Shown: piece after piece, positions 7,806-13,962 of the stretch
Numbering within the stretch: position 1 is the first letter of the stretch
Layout: the number at the start of each line of letters is the position of its first letter
From: an uncultured Eubacteriales bacterium
GTDB lineage: Bacteria; Bacillota; Clostridia; Oscillospirales; Oscillospiraceae
Direction: 5' to 3'
DNA length: 25,845 nucleotides
Assembly: GCA_900549885.1 (NCBI GenBank)
Contig: URQA01000021.1
Location: 1-25,845, forward strand
Translations under genes and position numbers: made by a program
Notes under the pieces: model-generated
Seen by the model: only the letters and a program-made list of their open reading frames with translations
Database searches by the model: none
Told to the model about the DNA's origin: nothing

Positions 7806-8342
7806 TCAGCTTTCCATATGCTTTCCCAGGAAGCCCGCCACAGTCTGAGCCAGCTTCAGCTCGGTTTCTCCCAGGCGGGTATTGTCGTCAGCTGACAAAA
7901 ACAGCACGCATCCCAGCACATCCCCTTCGGAAAGAATGGGGACGGCAGTGACCACCCGGTACTTGTCCGAGTCCTCACAGACCGGCAGGCGCTCTCCCTT
8001 GGATTGCCAGCTTTGCCGGCCCTCCATCAGAGATTCCAGCCGGGTGGACAGCCGGCGTCCTGCCAGCTCCCGACGGGGAATACCGCCCACGGCGATGCAG
8101 CTGTCCCGGTCAGTGATGACGGCGATTTGTCCGGCGGTCCGGCTGAGGGCTTCGCAGAGCTGGTCAGCGAAGTCAGACACGCCGCCCAACTGGGAATATT
8201 TCTTAAAAATGACGCCCCCCTCACGGTCGGTATATATCTCCAAGGGGTCGCCCTCGCGAATGCGCATGGTGCGGCGGATCTCCTTGGGAATGACCACGCG
8301 GCCCAGGTCGTCGATCCTGCGCACGATACCAGTTGCTTTCAT
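7806..8342 (-). CDS. spoVT: Stage V sporulation protein T (AbrB-type transcriptional regulator with GAF-like domain)
   Basis: A forespore transcription factor of 178 residues, the same length as B. subtilis SpoVT. The N-terminal swapped-hairpin AbrB domain reads MKATGIVRRIDDLGRVVIPKEIRR...IREGDPLEIYTD (1-40). The C-terminal GAF-like ligand domain (about 55-178) includes VSDFADQLCEAL, IAVITDRDSCIAVGG and VTAVPILSEGDVLGCVLFLS. I chose ATG 8342 rather than the adjacent GTG 8345, because AGGAGG (8350-8355) is seven bases upstream of the ATG and only four from the GTG. In B. subtilis SpoVT modulates sigma-G genes and is itself sigma-G dependent; a matching promoter lies just upstream here. Its presence indicates a spore-forming host. 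Confidence 0.94.
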   Translation of the reverse strand: MKATGIVRRIDDLGRVVIPKEIRRTMRIREGDPLEIYTDREGGVIFKKYSQLGGVSDFADQLCEALSRTAGQIAVITDRDSCIAVGGIPRRELAGRRLSTRLESLMEGRQSWQSKGERLPVCEDSDKYRVVTAVPILSEGDVLGCVLFLSADDNTRLGETELKLAQTVAGFLGKHMES

Positions 8343-8375
8343 CACGATTCCTCCTGTGTTTATATTTCTCGCTGT

Positions 8376-8404
8376 TAGTATCCGCAGGAACTGGAACGAT
8401 ATGC
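8376..8404 (-). promoter_or_regulatory. Candidate sigma-G promoter of spoVT
   Basis: On the minus strand, -35 GCATA (8404-8400) matches the sigma-G consensus GHATR at all five positions. A 17-base spacer is followed by -10 GATACTA (8382-8376), six of seven matches to CATNHTA. It lies 34 bases upstream of the spoVT ATG, leaving a short leader that contains the AGGAGG. Confidence 0.7.
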
Positions 8405-8621
8405 AAAATCAGTCATGGGCTTTTCCTGGTAAAATTTGAAGTAGACTCTGATCAAACATGTTTTTTACACTGACTCAGCCCAGGAGCAAAAGCCGGACAG
8501 GAATAGGCCCGTAAGGATAAGGATGTTAAGAAAGACGTTTGATAAAGTGCGAATCAGATTGGTTTCATGGAGCTGGAGCGGAATTTAAATGAACGGAGAC
8601 ACAGAATGAAAAAGTTGAATC
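8405..8621. other. Intergenic region at the left edge of the accessory island
   Basis: No convincing gene. An 11-codon frame begins at ATG 8606 with GGAG seven bases upstream and stops at 8641, inside the 3' end of the GNAT gene; it could be the stump of a gene cut by the insertion. Base composition becomes AT-richer to the right, so the island boundary probably lies around here. Confidence 0.3.
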
Positions 8622-9086
8622 TTAAAAAGAGTATACCATGACCCTCTCTCCGTTGGTGTCGTATTCTCCATTAAAGTGGAAGCCAATCTGTTGATAAAGC
8701 TGGATTGCATGGGGATTATTTTCATATACACTAAGATATACAGTGTCCCTTTGATATTCTGTGCGTAGCTTGTCAAGCAGGGCAAGGACAGCCTGTTTCC
8801 CGTACCCTTTGCCCTGATACTTTTTATCAATCAGCAGCCGATCCAGCCATAGCTGCCCTGGAGCAGGTTCGGGGAAATACCCGTACATAGCAAAACCAAT
8901 GAGCGTACTGCCGTCATAAATGCCAACAGGACGCCATAGCTTCAATTCGTCCGCTTCCTTCAAACATTCGCTTACGCTCTCAATAAAGCCGGATTGTTCT
9001 GAAAAAACCGACAAATCTTCGGCTTCTTTTCGATTTCTGTTATTTACCACTTCAAAATGCAGGAACTGATTTCTATTTAAATTCAT
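8622..9086 (-). CDS. GNAT-family N-acetyltransferase, spermine/spermidine acetyltransferase-like (BltD/PaiA type)
   Basis: A 154-residue single GNAT domain. The acetyl-CoA pyrophosphate loop QGKGYGKQA lies at 91-99 after the strand LWLDRLLIDKKY, and the conserved C-terminal NPHAIQLYQQIGFHF block (about 124-138) completes the fold. The N-terminal region and the GFAMYGYFPEP strand resemble BltD-type polyamine acetyltransferases, which transfer acetyl groups to spermidine or spermine in the cytoplasm. In B. subtilis bltD is cotranscribed with a drug efflux pump under a MerR regulator, and this gene is the last of a minus-strand run headed by a MATE pump with a divergent MerR, a parallel context. 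The ATG overlaps the end of the preceding small frame in an ATGA junction; GGAG sits eight bases upstream. Confidence 0.85.
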   Translation of the reverse strand: MNLNRNQFLHFEVVNNRNRKEAEDLSVFSEQSGFIESVSECLKEADELKLWRPVGIYDGSTLIGFAMYGYFPEPAPGQLWLDRLLIDKKYQGKGYGKQAVLALLDKLRTEYQRDTVYLSVYENNPHAIQLYQQIGFHFNGEYDTNGERVMVYSF

Positions 9087-9227
9087 CTTGTCTTCTCCAA
9101 TTTTATGAGGTGAAAGTTAATTTCCTTCTCTGCGCTTTCGTAACAGAAAAGCGCAAATAGCCCTGTAATTATTAAATCTTCCACATTATTTTTTTGAAAT
9201 TTGTTTTGTATAAGAGCGGTTCATCAT
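9083..9227 (-). pseudogene. Small gene (about 46 codons) interrupted by a one-base change in an A7 tract
   Basis: On the minus strand AGGAGG (9235-9230) precedes tandem ATGs at 9227 and 9224. The frame reads MMNRSYTKQISKK and stops at TAA (9188-9186). If the seven-A run (9195-9189) had six, the frame would continue as ISKNNVEDLIITGLFALF, then CYESAEKEINFHLIKLEKTR, ending in TGA at 9085-9083. That stop overlaps the acetyltransferase ATG as ATGA, the typical arrangement of translationally coupled genes, which argues that the longer frame is the real ancestral one. The product would be a small, slightly hydrophobic protein of about 46 residues with no family I recognise. A sequencing indel, a true mutation or slippage-based expression are all possible. 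Confidence 0.55.
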
Positions 9228-9247
9228 TGCCTCCTGTTTTTCCCTTT

Positions 9248-9370
9248 TCAGTTCAATATACTGGAAATACCTGATAAAATAATTCCAGTCCCGATTGCAA
9301 TAAGTGTTGCTTTTGCCAGCAATCCTTCTCGTCTGAAGAACAAAAATGTATAAACAAAAAAGAGTCTAAA
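9248..9370 (-). pseudogene. Unstarted membrane-helix ORF, probable gene remnant
   Basis: A minus-strand frame without a convincing start encodes a short hydrophobic stretch, FFVYTFLFFRREGLLAKAT followed by LIAIGTGIILSGISSILN, with a stop at 9250-9248. It has two potential membrane segments split by a charged RREG turn. It begins right at the stop codon of the membrane-GNAT gene and ends 21 bases before the next ATG pair, so it sits like an operon member. There is no ATG, and I saw no ribosome binding site before the internal TTG codons. Likely the 3' part of a small membrane-protein gene; function unknown. Confidence 0.3.
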
Positions 9371-10451
9371 TAGTACCGTAGGGATATATCATATCCGAAA
9401 AATTGCTCTTTTCATCTTCACTTCCTTCTATCTGATAATCATAAATAAACAGTGTCAATGCTCCAGACTGACCCTTTGCCTCAAAGGTTTGGGTATGTTC
9501 TCCGCGCCGTGTCATTCCACGATGCTCATAAAATGGGTAATTACAGGTGGTATCTGTGAACAGGAAGAAGCTGCTGATCTGCTGACCCTTCATATAATCC
9601 TGCGCAGCCTCAAACAGCTTTTTTCCTAAACCCATTCCCCTGTATTTGGCATTGATCACAAAAAAAGCCACTTCTCCCTGATAATCAACCGGACTGTCTT
9701 TTAACAACTGATCGTCGATTTTCTCCACGTTAGAAAAGATTTTACTAATCATGCGGCTCTCTTTCGAGAAAAACAATGAGACAACCGAACCGAATAGGTT
9801 TAGGCGGAAGCGGAGAAGACATTTGTGATCCCGGCGGTTTTTCACCATGATAATTCCCACTGGGATTTTATCGACAAGCGCAACCTGTGTAAAGGTTTGA
9901 TTGGTTAGGCAGCTATCTAGATAGGCCCTTGCCAACTTCCTTGCTGTTTTCTCAGAAGCAAATTTGTTATATTGCCATGTGTCCCGGATAATATCAATCA
10001 ACGCCGGGCGGTCTGATCTCTGGTATTCTCTCAACACGATCTGCCCATTCATTTTGTTTTCTCCGTTTCTTCTTTCTAAAATCGTTTGTGGAATTTCCTG
10101 ATACCTTTTCAGTACATAGTCCCGCTTCTTTGTGAACCACCGATATTCTGTGATTAAGCCGCCAACCGCAAACAATGCAACTGCAATCAAAAGGCTGTGC
10201 CGGAAGCCCGCCCATTCAAGGAACAGGTAGCTGATTCCGGACGAGAGCAGCGCGGCGGTCAAGTAAATGCCAATGGCATATCGCTCCACTTTTTGGGGCG
10301 GCAGCGTGAGAAAGAAATTGTCCCATCTATCGGAATTGAAGCCAAACTTTTTCCCTTTCAGCCAAACGAGAAGGAAAACCAAGCCTAAGCCAAGCCCCAA
10401 GCATAGGAGCCATTTTCCTATAATTACAGCTAATAAAATAATCAGCTTCAA
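9366..10451 (-). CDS. Membrane protein / GNAT acetyltransferase fusion
   Basis: 361 residues in two clearly different parts. Residues 1-133 hold three predicted TM helices (about 4-30, 58-80, 84-102) and a basic tail, a family I do not recognise. Residues 134-345 form a GNAT-type acetyltransferase with the acetyl-CoA loop RGMGLGKKL (271-279) after VAFFVINAKY and a C-terminal PFYEHRGMTRRGEHTQTFEAKG. M134 (ATG 10052-10050) has its own GGAG (10064-10061) eight bases upstream, so the soluble enzyme may also be made alone, or the gene may be a recent in-frame fusion of two operon genes. The start is TTG 10451 with an acctcc (GGAGGT) site at 10463-10468, only two bases past the MATE stop, implying coupled expression with the pump. 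Substrate unknown. Confidence 0.72.
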   Translation of the reverse strand: MKLIILLAVIIGKWLLCLGLGLGLVFLLVWLKGKKFGFNSDRWDNFFLTLPPQKVERYAIGIYLTAALLSSGISYLFLEWAGFRHSLLIAVALFAVGGLITEYRWFTKKRDYVLKRYQEIPQTILERRNGENKMNGQIVLREYQRSDRPALIDIIRDTWQYNKFASEKTARKLARAYLDSCLTNQTFTQVALVDKIPVGIIMVKNRRDHKCLLRFRLNLFGSVVSLFFSKESRMISKIFSNVEKIDDQLLKDSPVDYQGEVAFFVINAKYRGMGLGKKLFEAAQDYMKGQQISSFFLFTDTTCNYPFYEHRGMTRRGEHTQTFEAKGQSGALTLFIYDYQIEGSEDEKSNFSDMIYPYGTI

Positions 10452-10470
10452 AATCTGCTTACACCTCCAA

Positions 10471-11802
10471 TCAATAGTGATAACGCTTCTTATGTTTTAA
10501 GAACATGGCCGCTGAAAGGATGATTGCCATGAACTCCGCGACGGGTGTTGCCAGCCAAATTCCTGTGACACCTAAGAGAGCCGGAAGGATCAGCATGGCA
10601 ATTACCGTAAACACAAAGGTACGGGAAAACGCCAGAACCGCCGAAATGATCCCGTTGGAGAGTGCAGTAAACATTCCGCTTGCAAAAATATTGAAACCCA
10701 CAAAAAGCAATGCCAGCGAACAAATTCGATTGCCGACAACCGCCAGATCATAGACCGGGTTTCCGGGATGGGTAAAGACGGACACCAAAGGTTCCGTAAC
10801 AATCAGGGAAACAATCACGGTTACGGCTGCAATCGAACCGACAATCTTTAGGCTGGTACGGATCAGCTTTTTCAGCTTTTGATGATTCTGCTCCCCATAG
10901 TAGAAACTAATCATTGGGGCCACGCCGTAGGTATATCCGGCGTAGAGTGAGCCAACAAACGTCAGTACATAAGAGATAATCGTAATGGCGGCCACACCAC
11001 TTTCTCCTACATATTTGAGCATTGCCCAGTTAAACATCAGCGTGACAATGCCGTTGACTAACGCGGCAGCCATTTCCGAACAGCCATTTGTGACGGCGTT
11101 TGCAAGCACTTTGAAGCGGCAGACAGGCTTCATAAAATGAAGCAGACTGTTTCTTTTCGTGAACACGAACAGGCCCACAATCGTGGTAATGGAATACCCT
11201 AATCCGGTTGCAATCGCCGCGCCGCCGATCCCCCAATGAAAGACGGCGATAAACAGATAGTCCATCGTAATATTTGTCACGCCGCCAGCGACAGAACAAA
11301 TCAAGGAAAGGGTTGCCTTCCCCACCGCAATCATATACAGGGTAAAATTGTTCATTAACAGGATCGGTATGGTAAACAGCAGATAACGGTTTAAATACTC
11401 TTTACAGTAGCCGGAAACTTCTGCGGTCAGGGACATAGCATTGAACATTTTTCCCGTGAATAGATAGCCGATCCCACACATTACAAGGCCCGCTAGAACA
11501 TTTACCAAAATTAAAAAAGTAAAGTCCTGTTTTGCTTCATCCGGTTTTCCTTCCCCCATCTTTTTCATAATGACCGCGCTGCCACCTGTGGCAAGCATAG
11601 TGGAAATGGCCGTCACCAGCGCGATGACCGGATACACCAGATTGATTGCGGACAAGGCGTTGGTTCCAATTAGATTTGATACAAACAGACCGTCTACCAT
11701 CGTATAAAACGACATAAATACACTCATAGCAATCGTAGGGACTGCGAATTTCAGGATATTTTTTAAGGTGACGGGTTTGCTGTATGCAGTTGCGTTCTGC
11801 AA
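10471..11802 (-). CDS. MATE-family multidrug efflux transporter
   Basis: A 443-residue polytopic membrane protein with about 12 predicted helices in two similar halves. The first opens with ILKFAVPTIAMSVFMSFYTMVDGLFVSNLIG, typical of MATE/NorM-like pumps of the DinF/MepA branch that expel cationic drugs using Na+ or H+ gradients. The second half includes YAGYTYGVAPMISFYYGEQNHQKL, the MATE motif region. The start is TTG at 11802, with GGGGGG (11808-11813) five bases upstream; the next ATG would remove most of TM1. The gene is divergent from a MerR regulator over an overlapping operator and is followed by the membrane-GNAT gene after 19 bases. Drug-responsive expression is inferred from that arrangement. 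Confidence 0.9.
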   Translation of the reverse strand: MQNATAYSKPVTLKNILKFAVPTIAMSVFMSFYTMVDGLFVSNLIGTNALSAINLVYPVIALVTAISTMLATGGSAVIMKKMGEGKPDEAKQDFTFLILVNVLAGLVMCGIGYLFTGKMFNAMSLTAEVSGYCKEYLNRYLLFTIPILLMNNFTLYMIAVGKATLSLICSVAGGVTNITMDYLFIAVFHWGIGGAAIATGLGYSITTIVGLFVFTKRNSLLHFMKPVCRFKVLANAVTNGCSEMAAALVNGIVTLMFNWAMLKYVGESGVAAITIISYVLTFVGSLYAGYTYGVAPMISFYYGEQNHQKLKKLIRTSLKIVGSIAAVTVIVSLIVTEPLVSVFTHPGNPVYDLAVVGNRICSLALLFVGFNIFASGMFTALSNGIISAVLAFSRTFVFTVIAMLILPALLGVTGIWLATPVAEFMAIILSAAMFLKHKKRYHY

Positions 11803-11832
11803 AAAATCCCCCCTATTTTCTTGCGGTTATCC

Positions 11833-11875
11833 TTGACACAGTTTATAATAAACCGTACAGTAACAGGACGGTCAA
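11833..11875. promoter_or_regulatory. Overlapping divergent promoters and MerR-type operator between MATE and merR genes
   Basis: Minus strand, toward MATE: TTGACC (11875-11870), a 19-base spacer, and TATTAT (11850-11845). An overlong 19-bp spacer is the hallmark of promoters activated by MerR-family DNA twisting. The spacer contains an imperfect palindrome, arms ACCGTACAGT (11852-11861) and ACAGGACGGT (11863-11872), eight of ten pairs matching. Plus strand, toward merR: TTGACA (11833-11838), 17 bases, TACAGT (11856-11861), whose -10 lies in the same palindrome and so could be autorepressed. Confidence 0.65.
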
Positions 11876-11889
11876 GGGGGTTTTGAAAA

Positions 11890-12717
11890 ATGATGAGAAA
11901 TAAAAGAATGTTGTTCACCATCGGGCAGTTTGCCGCCTTACACGGGATCAACAAGAAGACACTGATGTGGTATGATGAAATCGGATTATTTAAGCCTGTG
12001 AGCATCAATGCAGAAAATGGGTATCGGTTTTACAGCTACTACCAAAGCACAGAGCTTGAAACAATTCTACTGCTTCGGGACATGAAGGTGCCTATTAAGG
12101 ATATTCAAAATTTTATGAAAAGCCGATCCGCTGAAAATATGGCGGAGCTTTTGGGAGATAAGATTGCAGAGCTGGATCGGGCCATACAGGACTTAAAAGC
12201 TGTGCGCTCCAAGCTGTGCACCCGCTATATGGATATGGACGAGCTATTAAAGCTGGATTTGTCTGAAATTTCTTTAATCCAGAAGGAGCCGCGTTATCTG
12301 GCAACTGTACTTACTTCGCCGGAAAAATCAATAGAAGATGAAATTGAGCTGATTATCACGCAAACACAAAAATACCACCTTCCCCGTATGTATCAGGCTT
12401 CTTACGGCTCTATGCTTTCGGTACAAAGCTTGTATGAACAGAAGTTTGAGGATTATTCCATGCTGTTTATTGAAGTGCCGAACCTGCAAAACAGAAAAGG
12501 ACTGCATAAGCAGCCGGGGGGAACCTATCTGCGGGCGTTCTGCGTGGGAAATTGGGATAAGCTCCCGGCGCGCTATGAAGAAATCCTTGCATACGCCGGA
12601 CGGAACCACTTACAGCTTTGCGGGTATGCCTATGAAATCGGGATTAATGAAATGGTGATTGATACCATTGACGATTATATTACGAAAATTGAAATTCCTG
12701 TTTTGATCGAAATTTAA
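11890..12717 (+). CDS. MerR-family regulator with C-terminal GyrI-like effector domain
   Basis: 275 residues. The N-terminal MerR winged helix reads LFTIGQFAALHGINKKTLMWYDEIGLFKPV and NGYRFYSYYQ (about 8-55), then a helical dimerisation segment (80-120, LGDKIAELDRAIQDLKAVRSKL). The C-terminal half (about 130-275) has the GyrI/SOUL-like effector-binding pattern seen in BmrR/TipA-type drug sensors, including an Ile/Glu-rich final strand EIEIPVLIEI-like. ATG start with AAGGGGG (11874-11880) nine bases upstream. Divergent from the MATE efflux gene across a MerR-style promoter, it most likely activates the pump operon upon ligand binding. The ligand is unknown. Confidence 0.9.
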   Translation: MMRNKRMLFTIGQFAALHGINKKTLMWYDEIGLFKPVSINAENGYRFYSYYQSTELETILLLRDMKVPIKDIQNFMKSRSAENMAELLGDKIAELDRAIQDLKAVRSKLCTRYMDMDELLKLDLSEISLIQKEPRYLATVLTSPEKSIEDEIELIITQTQKYHLPRMYQASYGSMLSVQSLYEQKFEDYSMLFIEVPNLQNRKGLHKQPGGTYLRAFCVGNWDKLPARYEEILAYAGRNHLQLCGYAYEIGINEMVIDTIDDYITKIEIPVLIEI

Positions 12718-13008
12718 CGCTGGAAAAGCATCAAAGGGTGTAGCCAAGTTTGGATGTGCGTATGGCTTTTTCGTTTGCCGTACAGAAAGGATTGCCCTAT
12801 ATCACGCGGGGTAGATTTCCAGCACCGACCTCGCAGGACCTTAAACCCGGAAAAGCCGAGCGTTCCGGGTTTAAGGCAGGACTAGCCGTCCTACCAGCCA
12901 GCGAAATGACCGCTTGAAAGCAATGCTTTCAACGAAGATTACCGGGTATGCCTTTTAAAACTGCCCCAAAAACGCCTTACAGCGGTTTTGAGGGGAAAGG
13001 GGCATGTA
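12718..13008. repeat. Non-coding block of tandem inverted repeats
   Basis: No gene seen. Four dyads follow one another. (1) A perfect 14-bp stem, CCTTAAACCCGGAA (12839-12852) with TTCCGGGTTTAAGG (12863-12876). (2) AGGAC (12878-12882) with GTCCT (12888-12892). (3) A perfect palindrome TTGAAAGCA-A-TGCTTTCAA (12914-12932). (4) An imperfect dyad of CCCCAAAAACGC (12964-12975) with a GCGG-TTTT-GGGG arm ending at 12995. A short AGCCA/TGGCT pair followed by TTTTT near 12740-12775 may terminate merR. The cluster precedes mobile-element remnants and could be an oriT, attachment or regulatory region. Confidence 0.5.
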
Positions 13009-13167
13009 TTGAGCCACAGAGAACCTACCGTATCCACCGCCGCCCGCTTTCCAAAGGTTCTCGCCGGGGATCTGGAGGAGCGGGTCAGGCAGGCTCATCA
13101 GAGCGTTTCCATGCTCCTGCGCGGCTATGCCAAACTGGGGCTGAACAGGGAAGACCAGGCCCGTTAG
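13009..13167 (+). CDS. Small TTG-start ORF of the mobile-element remnant, function unknown
   Basis: A 52-codon frame starting at TTG 13009, with AAAGGGG six bases upstream, and ending at TAG 13167. The protein begins (M)SHREPTVSTAARFPKVLAG and continues DLEERVRQAHQSVSMLLRG, then YAKLGLNREDQAR. It is soluble, charged and mostly helical by eye. It lies immediately before the decayed serine recombinase, ten bases from that frame's ATG, as small accessory genes often do in conjugative or mobilizable clostridial transposons. I do not recognise the family; it could also be the 3' end of a larger gene whose start was lost. Confidence 0.45.
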   Translation: MSHREPTVSTAARFPKVLAGDLEERVRQAHQSVSMLLRGYAKLGLNREDQAR

Positions 13168-13176
13168 CCTACCTCA

Positions 13177-13847
13177 ATGCGGGACATCATCCATGAAGAA
13201 ATTACCCATTCTGCAAGACAGCAGACCGACCGCACCGCCGCACTTTTGAACCGGCTAACCATCCTCCCGGCCAGCGGTTACTATGTAGCCTTTGCAAGAG
13301 GAAGCGGATCGGAACGGCTTCCAGAATCCAGATTCTTTGTGGATGGGTGCTTCGGCGTGACTTTCGGCTGCACGACCGATCCCGGTAGTGATGGCAGAGG
13401 TGGAGGCGGGCTGTGCGTCTACCTTTATGGTCAAGGACCACTCCCGTCTGGGCCGCAACTGGCTGGTGGTGGGCATCCTGCTGGAAGAAACCTTCGCCCA
13501 GTACCATACCCGCTATATCGTCACCGGCGAGGGCATGGACACCATCAACTGCCGGACTTATACTCCGCTTTTCAATGGCAAAAAGAGACGTTTGAACCCG
13601 CCAGACAAGATGCTCCGTTGAGCGATCGTTCAGGGGGACGGCAGGGCAAGCGTAGACCCACCAAACTGAGACAGCAGAATATCCTCTCCAGGCTGGTTTG
13701 CTGCAGGGGCTGCGGCTCACAGCACGATTTCTGCCAGTACGGGAGTTCATCCGGCGGATTGAGATACACGAGTGTTCCGGACCGTATATGAAAAAGCATT
13801 ACACCCAGCAGGTCGATACTCACTTCAATTTCATCGGCTGGGCATGA
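13177..13847 (+). pseudogene. Decayed large serine recombinase (TnpX/TndX-like) with frameshifts and an internal deletion
   Basis: Pieces of one recombinase appear in order in three frames. Frame 1 has TDRTAALLNRLT, corresponding to the ALYxRLS active-site start but with Thr in place of the catalytic Ser, then ESRFFVDGCFGVTF, cf. the usual FxDDGxSGxxF. Frame 2 (13388-13621) has MAEVEAGCASTFMVKDHSRL and GRNWLVVGILLEETFA, the VxVKDxSRLGR core. Frame 1 resumes with KLRQQNILSRLVCCRGCGSQ (Zn-ribbon). Frame 3 ends with RRIEIHECSGPYMKKHYTQQ and VDTHFNFIGWA before TGA 13847, the family's C-terminal domain. Intact members have about 500-550 residues; this copy spans about 670 bases, so roughly 1 kb between core and Zn-ribbon is gone. 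It cannot be active and marks an old insertion of a serine-recombinase transposon, probably the vehicle of the 8.6-12.7 kb cassette. Confidence 0.82.
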
Positions 13848-13850
13848 CAA

Positions 13851-13886
13851 AACGTCCCCAGGATGCCGCAACATCCTGGGGACGTT
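13851..13886. terminator. Perfect 15-bp hairpin after the recombinase remnant
   Basis: AACGTCCCCAGGATG (13851-13865) pairs perfectly with CATCCTGGGGACGTT (13872-13886) around loop CCGCAA. There is no T run, only TTCTAAG. It begins four bases after the recombinase stop, so it may be the element's terminator or lie near its end. A second, weaker hairpin (CCGGG...CCCGG with inner GACG/CGTC, 13911-13941) followed by TTTTG lies just beyond. Confidence 0.55.
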
Positions 13887-13962
13887 CTAAGAATGACAAT
13901 ACATCCCTATCCGGGTAGACGCTTGAGCCGTCCCTGCCCGGTTTTGAAATTAAGATATTCGG

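Noticed and set aside
8606..8641. 11-codon ORF with GGAG upstream at the island's left edge
   Set aside because: Too short to support as a gene and overlaps the acetyltransferase 3' end; mentioned only as a possible gene stump.
9132..9154. Hairpin GCGCTTT/AAAGCGC upstream of the acetyltransferase
   Set aside because: No T tract and it lies inside the reconstructed small coding frame, so a terminator or riboswitch is not needed to explain it.
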